This document shows, piece after piece, positions 29,611 to 38,282 of a stretch of DNA of 64,000 nt. The DNA lies in NCBI GenBank assembly GCA_041164825.1, contig JBEAOO010000002.1, forward strand, positions 13,768 to 77,767, in the 5' to 3' direction. Position 1 is the first letter of the stretch; each line of letters begins with the position of its first letter. The notes under the pieces were generated by a model. It was not told the DNA's origin. It did no database searches and saw only the letters and a program-made list of their open reading frames with translations. The position numbers and the translations under genes were made by a program. The DNA is from JBEAOO01 sp041164825 (GTDB lineage: Bacteria > Pseudomonadota > Gammaproteobacteria > Burkholderiales > Burkholderiaceae_C).

Positions 29611-30222
29611 ATGACCGAATTGAACAACAAGCTGCCTCTCGTTGCTGGTGCCGCATCGGGCCGTTCCAACCGCGTACGCCGTTGGGCCGTGGGCCTGTCC
29701 TTGGCCGCCATGGCGGGTGCCGCGAGCTTGGCCGTGGCTGCGGGCGGCGAGCACGGCCGCGGTGGCGACATGGGTGGCTCCGGCATGATGCACGAGGCGC
29801 CCATGGGCGGCCGCGGGCTCGACCGCATGCTCGACAACGTCAAGGCCACCGACGCGCAGCGCACCCAGATCAAAAAGATCATGGAAACCGCGCAAAAGGA
29901 CATGCAAGCCCAGCACGAGGCCGGCCGTGCCAACCACGAGAAGATGCTGAGTCTGTTTGCCGCGCCCACCGTCGATGCCGCAGCCGTCGAAGCCGTGCGC
30001 CAACAAAGCGTGGCCCAGCACGATCAGGGCAGCAAGCGCATGACGCAAGCGCTGCTGGAGGCGAGCAAGGTGCTGACCCCCGCCCAGCGCACGCAACTGG
30101 TGGACGTCATGAAGCAACGCGGTGAGCACATGCGCGGTGGCGACGAGCACGGCGGCCGCCACGGTGGCGACGATCGTCGCTCGCCCGCAGGCTCGGCAGG
30201 TGCGGCTTCTCGCCCGCAGTGA
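29611..30222 (+). CDS. Spy/CpxP-like periplasmic LTXXQ protein, Met/His-rich
   Basis: A 203-residue secreted protein. ATG at 29611 follows AGGAGACTCTG. A long signal peptide (~1-44, twin Arg then GLSLAAMAGAASLAVAAGG) precedes a Met/His/Gly-rich segment (HGRGGDMGGSGMMHEAPMGG). A helical core carries LTXXQ-like motifs (ATDAQRTQIKKI and LTPAQRTQLVDVM). The tail is again His/Asp-rich (EHGGRHGGDD). Spy and CpxP proteins are envelope-stress chaperones or sensors. The two-component genes 110 bp downstream on the same strand suggest it is their target or inhibitor, as with CpxP and CpxAR. Confidence 0.82.
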   Translation: MTELNNKLPLVAGAASGRSNRVRRWAVGLSLAAMAGAASLAVAAGGEHGRGGDMGGSGMMHEAPMGGRGLDRMLDNVKATDAQRTQIKKIMETAQKDMQAQHEAGRANHEKMLSLFAAPTVDAAAVEAVRQQSVAQHDQGSKRMTQALLEASKVLTPAQRTQLVDVMKQRGEHMRGGDEHGGRHGGDDRRSPAGSAGAASRPQ

Positions 30223-30332
30223 CTCGCTCCAGCCCGGCTATGCTTGACCACATGGCCGGGCTGTTCCACCCGCATTGACCGCCTCCCCGTCCAGCTCACC
30301 CGGCTGGACGCGTTTGACACCCTCCGTTCGCC

Positions 30333-31046
30333 ATGACCACACGTTTGCTTTTGATCGACGATGACGTCCGCCTGTCCACCATGGTGGGCGACTACCTGCG
30401 GCAGGCGGGGTTCGATGTCAGCACGGCGGGCTCGCTGGCGGCCGGCCGCGAGGTGTTGGCGGCGGGCGTGTTTGATGCGTTGCTGCTCGACCTGATGCTG
30501 CCCGATGGCGATGGCCTCGACCTGTGCCGCGAGTTGCGCGCCAACGCGCGCACCCGCGCGCTGCCGCTGCTGATGCTGACCGCGCGTGGCGAGCCGCTGG
30601 ACCGCATCGTCGGGCTCGAACTTGGCGCCGACGACTACCTGCCCAAACCCTTTGAGCCGCGCGAGTTGCTGGCGCGGGTGAAGGCGCTGCTGCGCCGTGC
30701 CACGCCTCAGCCCGCGGGCAACGACGACGTGCTGCGTTTTGGCCGCCTGGAGATCGACCTCGGCGGCCGCCTGGCGCGCCTCGATGGCCAGCCGTGTGAC
30801 CTCACCAGCCACCAGTTCGACCTGCTGGTGGTGCTGGCGCAAAGCGCGGGCCGCGTGCTCTCGCGCGACCAGATCATGGACGCGCTCAAGGGCCACCCGA
30901 TGGAGGCGTTTGACCGCTCCATCGACGTGCACATCTCGCGCATCCGTGCCGTGATCGAAACCGACCCGAAAGCCCCGCGCCGGGTGCTGACGGTGCGCGG
31001 CAGTGGTTACCTCTTTGCCCGCAAGCAAGACGCCGACGCGGAATGA
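30333..31046 (+). CDS. OmpR/CpxR-family response regulator
   Basis: A 237-residue regulator with receiver (1-~120: DDD at 10-11 region, Asp53 in LLLDLMLPDGDG, Thr in LMLTARGEP, Lys in DYLPKPFEPREL) and C-terminal OmpR-type winged helix (~135-232: LTSHQFDLLVVLAQSAGRVL, RSIDVHISRIRAVI, RTVRGSGYLF-like VRGSGYLFARK). The stop overlaps the kinase start (ATGA, 31043). Together with the Spy-like gene upstream it resembles a Cpx-type envelope-stress circuit. Confidence 0.94.
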   Translation: MTTRLLLIDDDVRLSTMVGDYLRQAGFDVSTAGSLAAGREVLAAGVFDALLLDLMLPDGDGLDLCRELRANARTRALPLLMLTARGEPLDRIVGLELGADDYLPKPFEPRELLARVKALLRRATPQPAGNDDVLRFGRLEIDLGGRLARLDGQPCDLTSHQFDLLVVLAQSAGRVLSRDQIMDALKGHPMEAFDRSIDVHISRIRAVIETDPKAPRRVLTVRGSGYLFARKQDADAE

Positions 31047-32434
31047 AGGCGCTCTACCTGCGCATCTACGTCACCGTGGTGGCGGCGCTGCTGCTGTTTG
31101 CGGGCGTGTCGGCGGTGGTGTTTCAGCGCCATGTGGCGCAGGAGCGCGAGCAGTTTGAGAGCCGCATGGCCGAGCGCACGGTGGCCTGGGCCGAGTTGAT
31201 TCAGCGCTCGCTGCCGGGCGACGATGCACCTGCCAACGAGCAAGCGCAGGCGCTGGAGGAGTGGTCGCACCGCTTGCGCTTGCCGATGGCGCTGGACGAT
31301 GCGCAAGGCCATCGCATTGGTGCCTCCGAGATGTTTGAGGAGCGCGCGGGCGAGGGCCGGCAGCGCTTGTTTGAGGTGCGCTTTGACGACGGCCGCACGC
31401 TGTGGGTGATGCGTTTGCGCGGGCCTCGCCCCGGCGGGCCGGACGGCGCGTTTGGGCCCGATGGCCGACCCGGCCTGGGCCAGCCCGGCGGGCCACCGCC
31501 CTGGCTGCCTTTTGTGCTGCCGGCTTGGCAAGGTGGGGCCAGCTTGTTGGCCGTGCTGCTGGTGCTGTTTGTGGCCGTGGCGGCCGGCGCTTGGCCCGTG
31601 GTGCGCCGGCTCACACGGCGGCTCGAAGCGCTCAAGCGCGGCGTGGAAACCTTTGGCGCCGGGCAGTTGAGCCACCGCGTCGAGGTGTCGGGCAGCGACG
31701 AGGTGGCCGCGCTGGCCAGCAGCTTCAACCAGGCCGCGGGTCGCATTGAAGCCTTGCTGCGCGCGCACCAATCGTTGTTGGCCAACGCCAGCCACGAACT
31801 GCGCTCGCCGCTGGCGCGCATGAAGATGGCGCTGGCCATGATCGACGACGTGCCCGAGGCCCAGCGCCAGGCGCTCAAGGGCGAGATCGGTGTCAACATC
31901 CGCGAGCTCGACGCGCTGGTGGAAGAGGTGCTGCTGGCCAGCCGGCTCGACGCCATCGACAAGCTCGAACACCACGAATCGCTGGATTTGCTCTCGCTGG
32001 CGGCCGAAGAAGCCTCGCGCGTGGACGCCGAACTCGATGCCCATGGCGAGGCCCCCGCGGTGCTGGGCGATGAGCGCTTGGTGCGCCGCGCATTGCGCAA
32101 CCTGCTGGAGAACGCGCGCCGCTATGGCGGCGACGAGGTCAGCGTGGAGCTGGTGCGTGAAAACGCCGGCGGCATCGAGCGCTTGGCCGTGCGCGTGTGC
32201 GACCGCGGGCCGGGCGTGCCAACCGACTTGCGCGAGCGCATTTTCGAGCCCTTCTACCGCCTGCCCGGCCACGCCGAAAAGGCCGGCGGGGTGGGCCTGG
32301 GGCTGAGCCTGGTGCGCCAGATTGCCGAGCGCCACGGCGGCAGCGTGCGCTGCGAGCCGCGCGAGGGCGGCGGCAGCTGCTTCGTGTTCAGCCTGCCCGT
32401 CGCCGCATCACCCACCGCGACCACCAAGCCCTGA
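31043..32434 (+). CDS. CpxA-like sensor histidine kinase
   Basis: A 463-residue kinase: membrane helix (~7-28), periplasmic domain (~29-150) ending in a Gly/Pro/Asp-rich stretch, second helix (~160-185), HAMP (~186-240), HisKA with His251 in NASHELRSPLARMKMALAMI, and HATPase (NLLENARRYGG, DRGPGVPTDLRERIFEPFYR, GVGLGLSLVRQI). Coupled to the regulator upstream. The last 47 bases overlap the 3' end of the convergent DUF1289 gene, so no terminator space separates them. Confidence 0.93.
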   Translation: MKALYLRIYVTVVAALLLFAGVSAVVFQRHVAQEREQFESRMAERTVAWAELIQRSLPGDDAPANEQAQALEEWSHRLRLPMALDDAQGHRIGASEMFEERAGEGRQRLFEVRFDDGRTLWVMRLRGPRPGGPDGAFGPDGRPGLGQPGGPPPWLPFVLPAWQGGASLLAVLLVLFVAVAAGAWPVVRRLTRRLEALKRGVETFGAGQLSHRVEVSGSDEVAALASSFNQAAGRIEALLRAHQSLLANASHELRSPLARMKMALAMIDDVPEAQRQALKGEIGVNIRELDALVEEVLLASRLDAIDKLEHHESLDLLSLAAEEASRVDAELDAHGEAPAVLGDERLVRRALRNLLENARRYGGDEVSVELVRENAGGIERLAVRVCDRGPGVPTDLRERIFEPFYRLPGHAEKAGGVGLGLSLVRQIAERHGGSVRCEPREGGGSCFVFSLPVAASPTATTKP

Positions 32435-33311
32435 GGCCTTTGCGCGGCCGGCCCGCCGGGGCCAACACCACCAAAGCGGTGGCGGCTTCGGCGGCGCGGC
32501 GAGCGGCCGGGGCATCGACCAGTTCGTCGGCGACGATCACCGGCGTGTCCTGGGCCGTGTCCTGGGCCGTGTCCGAGGCCGGAGCCGCAGGCTCGGCGGC
32601 AGTTTGTTCCGCTTCGGCCATCTCGGCTGCGGGGGGCACGGCCTGCATGGCCGCGGTGTCCAGTGCGGGCGTTTCGGCTGTGATGGCGGGCACAGCCACA
32701 GCCATCCACGCGACGGGGTCGGCGGCCAGTTCTTCCGAGGGCACGTCCTGGGCCGGCGACGCAGCAACGGGTGTGACCGCCAGCGCCTCGACAACGTTGT
32801 GGATTTCTGGGGGCTGCGCCAGCGCTGCAGCCTCGACGGCTTCTGCGGGCGGTGCCGCCACGGCGGGGGCGGTGGTCGCGCTGGCGGCCACAGTCGCCAC
32901 GGCCACCCCTTCACGCGCCCGCTCCGCATAGCGGTTGAAGCGCCATGCCGTGCCGTCGAGCGTGATGCGGCGCCAGGTGGCGCGCTTCTCGCCCGGGCTC
33001 ATCACGGGCCAGTGCTGCACCTCGTCAAAACTGCGGCCGCAGCCTTTGCACCAGTCGTCGCCTTGGCTGGTGGAGCAAATCGCGATGCACGGCGCGTCGG
33101 GTGTGGTGTCATACCAGCCCAGCCAGGCATCGTGTGCTTTGGCGGGCATGCTGCGCTCGTCGCACTCGGGCTCATGGTGATAGACCATCAGGGCGTACAC
33201 CTCGGCCAGCGCGCGCACCTCGGCACAGGCCGAGATGTTGTCGGGCGACGGGCTGCGCTCGCGCCACCAGTTGATGGCGGCTTCGATGTCGGTGATGTGG
33301 ATGCCGGCCAT
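32388..33311 (-). CDS. DUF3717 + DUF1289 fusion protein with Ala-rich tail
   Basis: A 307-residue protein. The start is set at MAGIHITDIEAAINWWRERS (complement of 33309-33311). The first ~60 residues are DUF3717. Then comes a DUF1289 cysteine cluster, PCIAICSTSQGDDWCKGCGR, which probably binds a metal or iron-sulfur cluster, followed by ATWRRI. The remaining ~170 residues are Ala/Pro/Glu low-complexity with a short tandem repeat (DTAQDTAQDT) and end in a basic, Trp-containing tail (RPRKGLRAWWSRWVMRRRAG). Function unknown. The tail overlaps the kinase gene by 47 bases and may be partly shaped by that overlap. Confidence 0.78.
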   Translation of the reverse strand: MAGIHITDIEAAINWWRERSPSPDNISACAEVRALAEVYALMVYHHEPECDERSMPAKAHDAWLGWYDTTPDAPCIAICSTSQGDDWCKGCGRSFDEVQHWPVMSPGEKRATWRRITLDGTAWRFNRYAERAREGVAVATVAASATTAPAVAAPPAEAVEAAALAQPPEIHNVVEALAVTPVAASPAQDVPSEELAADPVAWMAVAVPAITAETPALDTAAMQAVPPAAEMAEAEQTAAEPAAPASDTAQDTAQDTPVIVADELVDAPAARRAAEAATALVVLAPAGRPRKGLRAWWSRWVMRRRAG

Positions 33312-33408
33312 GGGGATCAAAAAGCGAAAGGGGCGCAAGGATAGCCGCTTCGCCGTCTCCCTGTCGGAATCACGGTGGCTGAGGGTTGCCCCTTACACTC
33401 CGCCCGCC

Positions 33409-34032
33409 ATGAAGAACATCGTCATCTTGATTTCCGGTCGGGGCTCCAACATGGAAGCCATCGTTCAAGCCTGTGCCAACGAGGGCTGGAACGCGCGCAT
33501 CGCCGCCGTGCTGAGCAACCGCCCTGGCGCGGCGGGTTTGGCGTTTGCCCAAGCGCGCGGCATGGCCACCGGCGTGGTCGACCACAAAGCGCACGCCGAC
33601 CGCGAGGCCTTTGACAAAGCGATGGCCGCGGCCATCGACGCGCACCAGCCCGACCTGGTGGTGCTGGCCGGCTTCATGCGCATCTTGACGCCGGGTTTTG
33701 TGGCGCGCTACGCCGGCCGCCTGCTCAACATTCACCCCTCGCTGCTGCCGGCTTTTCCGGGCCTGCACACGCACCAGCGCGCCATCGACACGGGCTGCAA
33801 GCTGGCCGGCGCCACCGTGCACTTGGTGACCGCCGAACTCGACCACGGCCCGATCGTGGCGCAGGCGGTGGTGCCGGTGCGCCCGGGCGACACTGAGGCC
33901 ACGTTGTCGGCACGCGTGCTGGCGCGCGAGCACGTGATGTACCCGCGCGCCGTGCGCTGGTTTGTCGACGGCCTGCTGCGTGTGGACGCCAGCGGCGTGA
34001 CGCACACGCGCGGCGAGCCACAGTTGCTCTGA
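33409..34032 (+). CDS. purN: Phosphoribosylglycinamide formyltransferase
   Basis: Transfers a formyl group from 10-formyltetrahydrofolate to glycinamide ribonucleotide, the third step of purine synthesis. 207 residues from ATG at 33409. The phosphate loop ISGRGSNMEAIV is at the N-terminus. Catalytic Asn and His lie in LLNIHPSLLPAFPG, and the catalytic Asp in TAELDHGPIVAQ. It stands alone, without other pur genes. Confidence 0.96.
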   Translation: MKNIVILISGRGSNMEAIVQACANEGWNARIAAVLSNRPGAAGLAFAQARGMATGVVDHKAHADREAFDKAMAAAIDAHQPDLVVLAGFMRILTPGFVARYAGRLLNIHPSLLPAFPGLHTHQRAIDTGCKLAGATVHLVTAELDHGPIVAQAVVPVRPGDTEATLSARVLAREHVMYPRAVRWFVDGLLRVDASGVTHTRGEPQLL

Positions 34033-34048
34033 ACGGCTGAGCGCCACC

Positions 34049-34072
34049 GCTGCGGCCCGAGCGGGTCGCAGC
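34049..34072. terminator. Hairpin between convergent purN and isomerase genes
   Basis: GCTGCGGCCCGA pairs with GCGGGTCGCAGC, an 11-bp stem with one G-U pair. It lies in the 48-bp gap and could stop transcription from both sides. No T-tract. Confidence 0.5.
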
Positions 34073-34080
34073 GCCGGGCC

Positions 34081-34686
34081 TCAGATGTGCCCGTTTTTCA
34101 GCAGCGCTTCGACCTGGTCGAAGCGGTCGAACCCCCAGAACGCCTCGCCGTCGATGATGACGTAGGGCGAGCCGAACACGCCCTTGGCCATGGCCAGATC
34201 GGTTTCGGCGCGCAACTGGTCTTTGACGCTCGCGCTGTTGATGCCGTCGGCCAGCGCGTCGCCGTTGAGGCCCATGGCCGTGGCCACGGCGGCCACCACA
34301 TCGGGGTCGCCGATGTTCTGGTTGTCCACGAAATAGGCCTTGAACAGCGCCTTCGCAAACTCAATCGCGCGGTCGTCGCCCACCTTGCTCTGTACCCACA
34401 ACATGGCGCGTGCCGCCGCTTGGGTGGGGATGGGGAAGGCATCGGGTTGCTGGTAGGCAATGCCGTGGTGGCGGGCGGTGCGCTTGAAGTCGTGCAGCGC
34501 GTACTCGCCCTTCATGGGCACCTGCGGCAGCGGCTGCGAGCCGGTGGTTTTGAACACCACGCCCAGCAAAATCGGGTGCCATTCCACATCACGGCCGTAG
34601 CGCCCGGCGAGCTCGTCGATGCGGGTGCTGGCGAAGTAGCCGTAGGGCGAAGCGAAGTCGAAGTAAAAATCGATGGCTGAGGACAT
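34081..34686 (-). CDS. DsbA-fold 2-hydroxychromene-2-carboxylate isomerase family protein
   Basis: A 201-residue member of the DsbA/kappa-GST family that includes HCCA isomerase of naphthalene degradation. The start is MSSAIDFYFDFASPYGYFAS (complement of 34684-34686). The active-site Ser lies in FASPYGY, not a Cys-x-x-Cys, so it is not a disulfide oxidase. Other features: VFKTTGSQPLPQVPMKGEY and GVFGSPYVIIDGEAFWGFDR. There are no aromatic-degradation genes nearby. A glutathione-dependent isomerase or transferase is as far as the sequence allows. Confidence 0.88.
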   Translation of the reverse strand: MSSAIDFYFDFASPYGYFASTRIDELAGRYGRDVEWHPILLGVVFKTTGSQPLPQVPMKGEYALHDFKRTARHHGIAYQQPDAFPIPTQAAARAMLWVQSKVGDDRAIEFAKALFKAYFVDNQNIGDPDVVAAVATAMGLNGDALADGINSASVKDQLRAETDLAMAKGVFGSPYVIIDGEAFWGFDRFDQVEALLKNGHI

Positions 34687-34753
34687 GGTGGGTGGCAAAA
34701 ATGCGGTGGACGGAGTTTGACAGAAGGGCGTTGTTCAGCGGTGCGGGCTGCGC

Positions 34754-35011
34754 TCAGCCCGCCCCGTCGACGCGCGCAAAGCGGGCTTGCATCACACCGT
34801 CGACCTCCACTTGGCCAAAGAACATGGCGTGCGGGCGCACCCAGTCGCCGCGGCTGTTGGAGAGCGGGCGATACAGCACCATCGGCGCCAAGTTTTCGCT
34901 GTCGCGCACGACGCCCAGCACCTCGTACTCACCGCCCTTGTAGTGGCGGTAACGGCCGGTCGGCGTGGGCGGAAGTGGGGGCAAATCGGAGGTGTCGTTG
35001 GCGGTGCTCAT
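34754..35011 (-). CDS. DUF1653 family protein
   Basis: An 85-residue protein. The start ATG is the complement of 35009-35011; an upstream in-frame start adds three residues. After a Thr/Pro-rich leader, the DUF1653 core is GRYRHYKGGEYEVLGVVRDS, VLYRPLSNSRGDWVRPHAMF. Function unknown. It is divergent from the RNA methyltransferase gene with only 23 bp between start codons, so their promoters must overlap the genes. Confidence 0.88.
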   Translation of the reverse strand: MSTANDTSDLPPLPPTPTGRYRHYKGGEYEVLGVVRDSENLAPMVLYRPLSNSRGDWVRPHAMFFGQVEVDGVMQARFARVDGAG

Positions 35012-35034
35012 GGCGGGCAAGGATAATCGCGCCC

Positions 35035-36294
35035 ATGCATCCGAACGCCCTGCTAGAACTTGCCACTGATTTGCTGCACCGTGTGCTGCAAAACAGCGCC
35101 CCTGCCGACAACGTTGTTTCCGGCTTTTTCAAAGAACACCGCGCCCTCGGTGCCCGCGAGCGCGGCACCCTGGCCGAGACCACCTACACGGTGCTGCGCC
35201 AGCGTTTGCTCTTCCAGCACCTGGCCCAATCGGGCAAGGGTGAGATGGAGCGCCGCCTGGCCATCTTGGCCTGGCACGGCAACGACGGTTTTTTGCGCGC
35301 CGCGCTGAGCGAGCAAGAGCAGCAGTGGTTGGAGCAGGTCAGCACCGTCGACCGCAGCGCGCTGGCCGACAAGCTGCGCCACAACCTGCCCGAGTGGCTG
35401 GCAGACCGCCTGAAGCCCGCCATGGGCGACGACTTCTGGCCGCTGGTGGACGCGCTCAACAGCCCGGCGCCGCTCGACCTGCGGGTCAACTCGGTCAAGG
35501 CCAAGCGCGAAGATGTGCAGGCCGCGCTGTTGGCCGCCCGCATTGACGCTCAGCCCACGCCGTATTCGCCTTGGGGCCTGCGCGTGCAGGGCAAGCCCGC
35601 CATCAACAAGATGGACGTGTTCACCCGCGGCGAGGTGGAAGTGCAAGACGAAGGCAGCCAGCTGCTGGCCTTGATGCTCGACGCCAAGCGCGGCGAAATG
35701 GTGGTCGACTTTTGTGCGGGTGCTGGCGGCAAGACGCTGGCGCTGGGCGCGGCCATGCGCAACACCGGCCGCCTCTATGCGTTTGACACCTCGGGCCACC
35801 GCCTGGCGGCACTCAAGCCGCGCTTGGCGCGCAGCGGTTTGTCCAACCACTACCCGGCGCAAATCGCTCACGAGCGCGACGACCGCATCAAGCGCCTGGC
35901 CGGCAAGATCGACCGCGTGCTGGTTGATGCGCCGTGTTCGGGCCTGGGCACACTGCGCCGCAACCCCGACCTGAAATGGCGCCAGTCGCCCGAATCGGTG
36001 GTGGAGTTGCAGGCCAAACAGATGGCCATTCTGACCAGCGCCGCGCGCCTGCTGAAGCCGGGCGGCCGCTTGGTCTACGCCACCTGTAGCCTGCTCGAAA
36101 GCGAGAACGAAGCCATCGCTCAAGCCTTCACCGAGGCCAACAGCCGGGAGTTCACGGTGCTGCCTGCCCGCGAGGCGTTGGAAAAAGCCCACGCAGGCCG
36201 GGTGGAGGAGCTGGTGCAGGGCGACTACCTGCGCCTGTGGCCGCACCGCCATGGCACAGATGCCTTCTTCGCGGCAGCCTGGGTGCGTCGCTGA
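35035..36294 (+). CDS. RsmB/NOP2-family RNA (cytosine-5) methyltransferase
   Basis: A 419-residue SAM-dependent enzyme that methylates cytosine in rRNA or tRNA. ATG at 35035 (MHPNALLELATDLLHRVLQ). The N-terminal ~150 residues form a helical NusB-like region. The catalytic domain has SAM loop VDFCAGAGGKTLALG, the catalytic motif VLVDAPCSGLGTLRRNPD, and the nucleophile region LVYATCSLLESENE, giving the paired cysteines typical of this family. The length is close to RsmB (about 430), but RsmB usually sits beside fmt or htpX-type genes, so the exact base modified is uncertain. Confidence 0.92.
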   Translation: MHPNALLELATDLLHRVLQNSAPADNVVSGFFKEHRALGARERGTLAETTYTVLRQRLLFQHLAQSGKGEMERRLAILAWHGNDGFLRAALSEQEQQWLEQVSTVDRSALADKLRHNLPEWLADRLKPAMGDDFWPLVDALNSPAPLDLRVNSVKAKREDVQAALLAARIDAQPTPYSPWGLRVQGKPAINKMDVFTRGEVEVQDEGSQLLALMLDAKRGEMVVDFCAGAGGKTLALGAAMRNTGRLYAFDTSGHRLAALKPRLARSGLSNHYPAQIAHERDDRIKRLAGKIDRVLVDAPCSGLGTLRRNPDLKWRQSPESVVELQAKQMAILTSAARLLKPGGRLVYATCSLLESENEAIAQAFTEANSREFTVLPAREALEKAHAGRVEELVQGDYLRLWPHRHGTDAFFAAAWVRR

Positions 36295-36323
36295 ACCTGC
36301 TTGCGCGTTGATCTGTCTCAAGC

Positions 36324-36342
36324 GCGCCCACTTTGTGGGCGC
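36324..36342 (+). terminator. Hairpin after the RNA methyltransferase gene
   Basis: GCGCCCAC-TTT-GTGGGCGC, a perfect 8-bp stem with a 3-base loop, 29 bp past the stop codon. No T-tract follows. Confidence 0.45.
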
Positions 36343-36440
36343 AATGGCCCCTGGGTGCACAGGATTGGATGGGGCGATTTTCACCATCCGCCACTACAAT
36401 CAGCGACCCCGCCCGTTCATGGTGGGCTGAAAGCTGCTAC

Positions 36441-37664
36441 ATGAATGTTCTGATTTCGATCCGCGATGCCTTGGTTCAGTGGTTGGCCCATGGCCTGCTG
36501 GAGGCATCTTGGTGGCAAGTGGTCGCCATCACCTTGGTGATGACCCACTTCACGATTCTGGGCGTGACCCTGTTTTTGCACCGTTCGCAAGCGCACCGTT
36601 CGGTGGAGCTCGGCCCCATCCCGGCGCACTTCCTGCGCTTCTGGTTGTGGCTGACCACCGGCATGGTGACGAAAGAATTCGTGGCCGTGCACCGCAAGCA
36701 CCACGCCAAGTGCGAAACCGAAGAAGACCCGCACAGCCCGCAAACGCGCGGTCTCAAGGCCTTGCTGCTGACCGGCGTGGAGCTGTACCGCACCGAAGCC
36801 AAGAACCAGGAAACGCTGGACAAGTACGGCCGCAACACGCCGGACGACTGGATCGAGCGCAACCTCTACACCCGCTACAGCTGGCAAGGTGTGGGTCTGA
36901 TGATGGTCATCAATTTGTCGCTCTTCGGCGCCATCGGCCTGACCGTGTGGGCGATCCAGATGGCTTGGATTCCCGTGTGGGCCACCGGTGTGATCAACGG
37001 CATTGGCCACTATTGGGGCTACCGCAACTTCGAGGCCGCTGACGCATCGACCAATGTGTCGCCCTGGGGCATCCTGATTGGCGGCGAAGAGCTGCACAAC
37101 AACCACCACACCTACCCGACCTCGGCCAAGTTCTCGGTCAAGCCGTTCGAGTTCGACATTGGCTGGGGTTACCTGCGTGCCTTCGAGATGCTCGGCTGGG
37201 CCAAGATCCGCAAGACTGCACCGCAGTTGAAGCTGGGTCCGGTCAAGGCCGTGGCCGACTCGCACACGCTCGAAGCCATCATCGCCAACCGCTACGAGGT
37301 GATGGCCAATTACGCCAACAGCCTGCGTGGTGCGTGTGCTGCTGAGCTGGCTCGCCTGAAGGCCGAAGGGGTGGAGAACTCGGCCAAGTGGCGCCAGATG
37401 CGCATGGCCAAGCGCTGGCTGCACCGCGATGCCGAGCACATCCCGGCCGACGTGCAAGCCGATGTGGCCAAGGCCTGCGCAGAGTCGCCCAACCTGGCCA
37501 AGCTGGTCACCATGCGCGAAGAACTGCGCGCGCTCTGGACCCGCACCAACGTGTCGGCCGAGCAGCTGGTGGTCGATTTGCAGACCTGGTGCAAGAAGGC
37601 TGAAGACAGTGGCAATGCTGCGCTGCGTGACTTCGCGCTGACGCTGCGCGCCGCCAAGGCCTGA
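36441..37664 (+). CDS. Acyl-CoA/fatty acid desaturase (delta-9 type) with long C-terminal extension
   Basis: A 407-residue membrane di-iron desaturase introducing a double bond into fatty acyl chains. ATG at 36441. Histidine boxes: HRSQAHRS, HRKHH and HNNHH, with hydrophobic segments at ~20-45, 65-80 and 150-190. The desaturase core ends near residue 270 (FDIGWGYLRAFEMLGWAKI). The last ~130 residues (from SHTLEAIIANRYEVMANYAN) form a charged, helical extension that most ~300-residue desaturases lack. A TACAAT box at 36395-36400 may be the -10 element. A strong terminator follows. Confidence 0.9.
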   Translation: MNVLISIRDALVQWLAHGLLEASWWQVVAITLVMTHFTILGVTLFLHRSQAHRSVELGPIPAHFLRFWLWLTTGMVTKEFVAVHRKHHAKCETEEDPHSPQTRGLKALLLTGVELYRTEAKNQETLDKYGRNTPDDWIERNLYTRYSWQGVGLMMVINLSLFGAIGLTVWAIQMAWIPVWATGVINGIGHYWGYRNFEAADASTNVSPWGILIGGEELHNNHHTYPTSAKFSVKPFEFDIGWGYLRAFEMLGWAKIRKTAPQLKLGPVKAVADSHTLEAIIANRYEVMANYANSLRGACAAELARLKAEGVENSAKWRQMRMAKRWLHRDAEHIPADVQADVAKACAESPNLAKLVTMREELRALWTRTNVSAEQLVVDLQTWCKKAEDSGNAALRDFALTLRAAKA

Positions 37665-37711
37665 TCGTCACACCTGTCATTGCCCGCCTCTGCGGAGGCT
37701 GCTACACAGAG

Positions 37712-37734
37712 AGCGCCCCGAGGGGCGCTTTTTT
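37712..37734 (+). terminator. Rho-independent terminator of the desaturase gene
   Basis: GCGCCCC-GA-GGGGCGC followed by TTTTTT (37729-37734), 48 bp after the stop codon. This is a classical intrinsic terminator. Confidence 0.9.
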
Positions 37735-38035
37735 CATGGGCGCTCCGCGCGCCCAGGTGTGGTGGGCTGGGCTGCCGGGGTTGCCTGTGTGCCACCTTTG
37801 CGGTGGTGATGGAGGCGGTCCGGGCAGGCACGGGGTGGTGAACAAGCAAGGCAAGGCACAAGGCAAGGCAAGGGGGGGGCGCGCACATGCCGCCACCACG
37901 CCATCCATCATGCGTGTGGCAAGAAGTTGTGCGACCACCTTTGGGTGGGGCTTTCTGTGCGCAGAGAGTCTCCAGGTGGACTGCGGCTGGCGTGCCGGGC
38001 TGGAGCCCACTCAGGGGGTGATCCCTCTGGCCATG
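37735..38035. other. Intergenic region without a recognised gene, 301 bp
   Basis: Lies between the desaturase terminator and the rpmG terminator. Contains short purine-rich repeats of the CAAGGCA type at ~37850-37872 and a run of G at ~37871-37878. Open frames here show no family resemblance. Confidence 0.5.
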
Positions 38036-38072
38036 AATGAAAAAACCCGCCGAGCTTGCGCTGGGCGGGTTC
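38036..38072 (-). terminator. Rho-independent terminator of rpmB-rpmG
   Basis: On the minus strand AACCCGCC pairs with GGCGGGTT around an ~11-base loop and is followed by TTTTT. Stem bases are 38044-38051 and 38063-38071. It lies about 30 bp after the rpmG stop. Confidence 0.85.
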
Positions 38073-38100
38073 TTTGATGCAGAGATTCAAACGGCGCCGA

Positions 38101-38268
38101 TCAGCGCAGCTTGGTTTCCTTGTACATCACGTGCTTGCGTGCCTTCGGGTCGAACTTCATCAGTTCGATCTTTTCGGGCGTGGTCTTCTTGTTCTTGTCG
38201 GTCGTGTAGAAATGACCGGTGCCGGCAGAAGATTCCAGCTTGATTTTTTCGCGTCCACCTTTGGCCAT
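38101..38268 (-). CDS. rpmG: 50S ribosomal protein L33
   Basis: A 55-residue ribosomal protein, translated by reading the minus strand from ATG at the complement of 38266-38268. It begins [20 protein letters not shown] and ends [31 protein letters not shown] is the conserved middle. It lacks the zinc-binding cysteine pairs, so it is the zinc-free (C-minus) form. It lies 14 bp after rpmB and shares its operon. Confidence 0.97.
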   Translation of the reverse strand: MAKGGREKIKLESSAGTGHFYTTDKNKKTTPEKIELMKFDPKARKHVMYKETKLR

Positions 38269-38282
38269 GATTCAGCTCCTGA

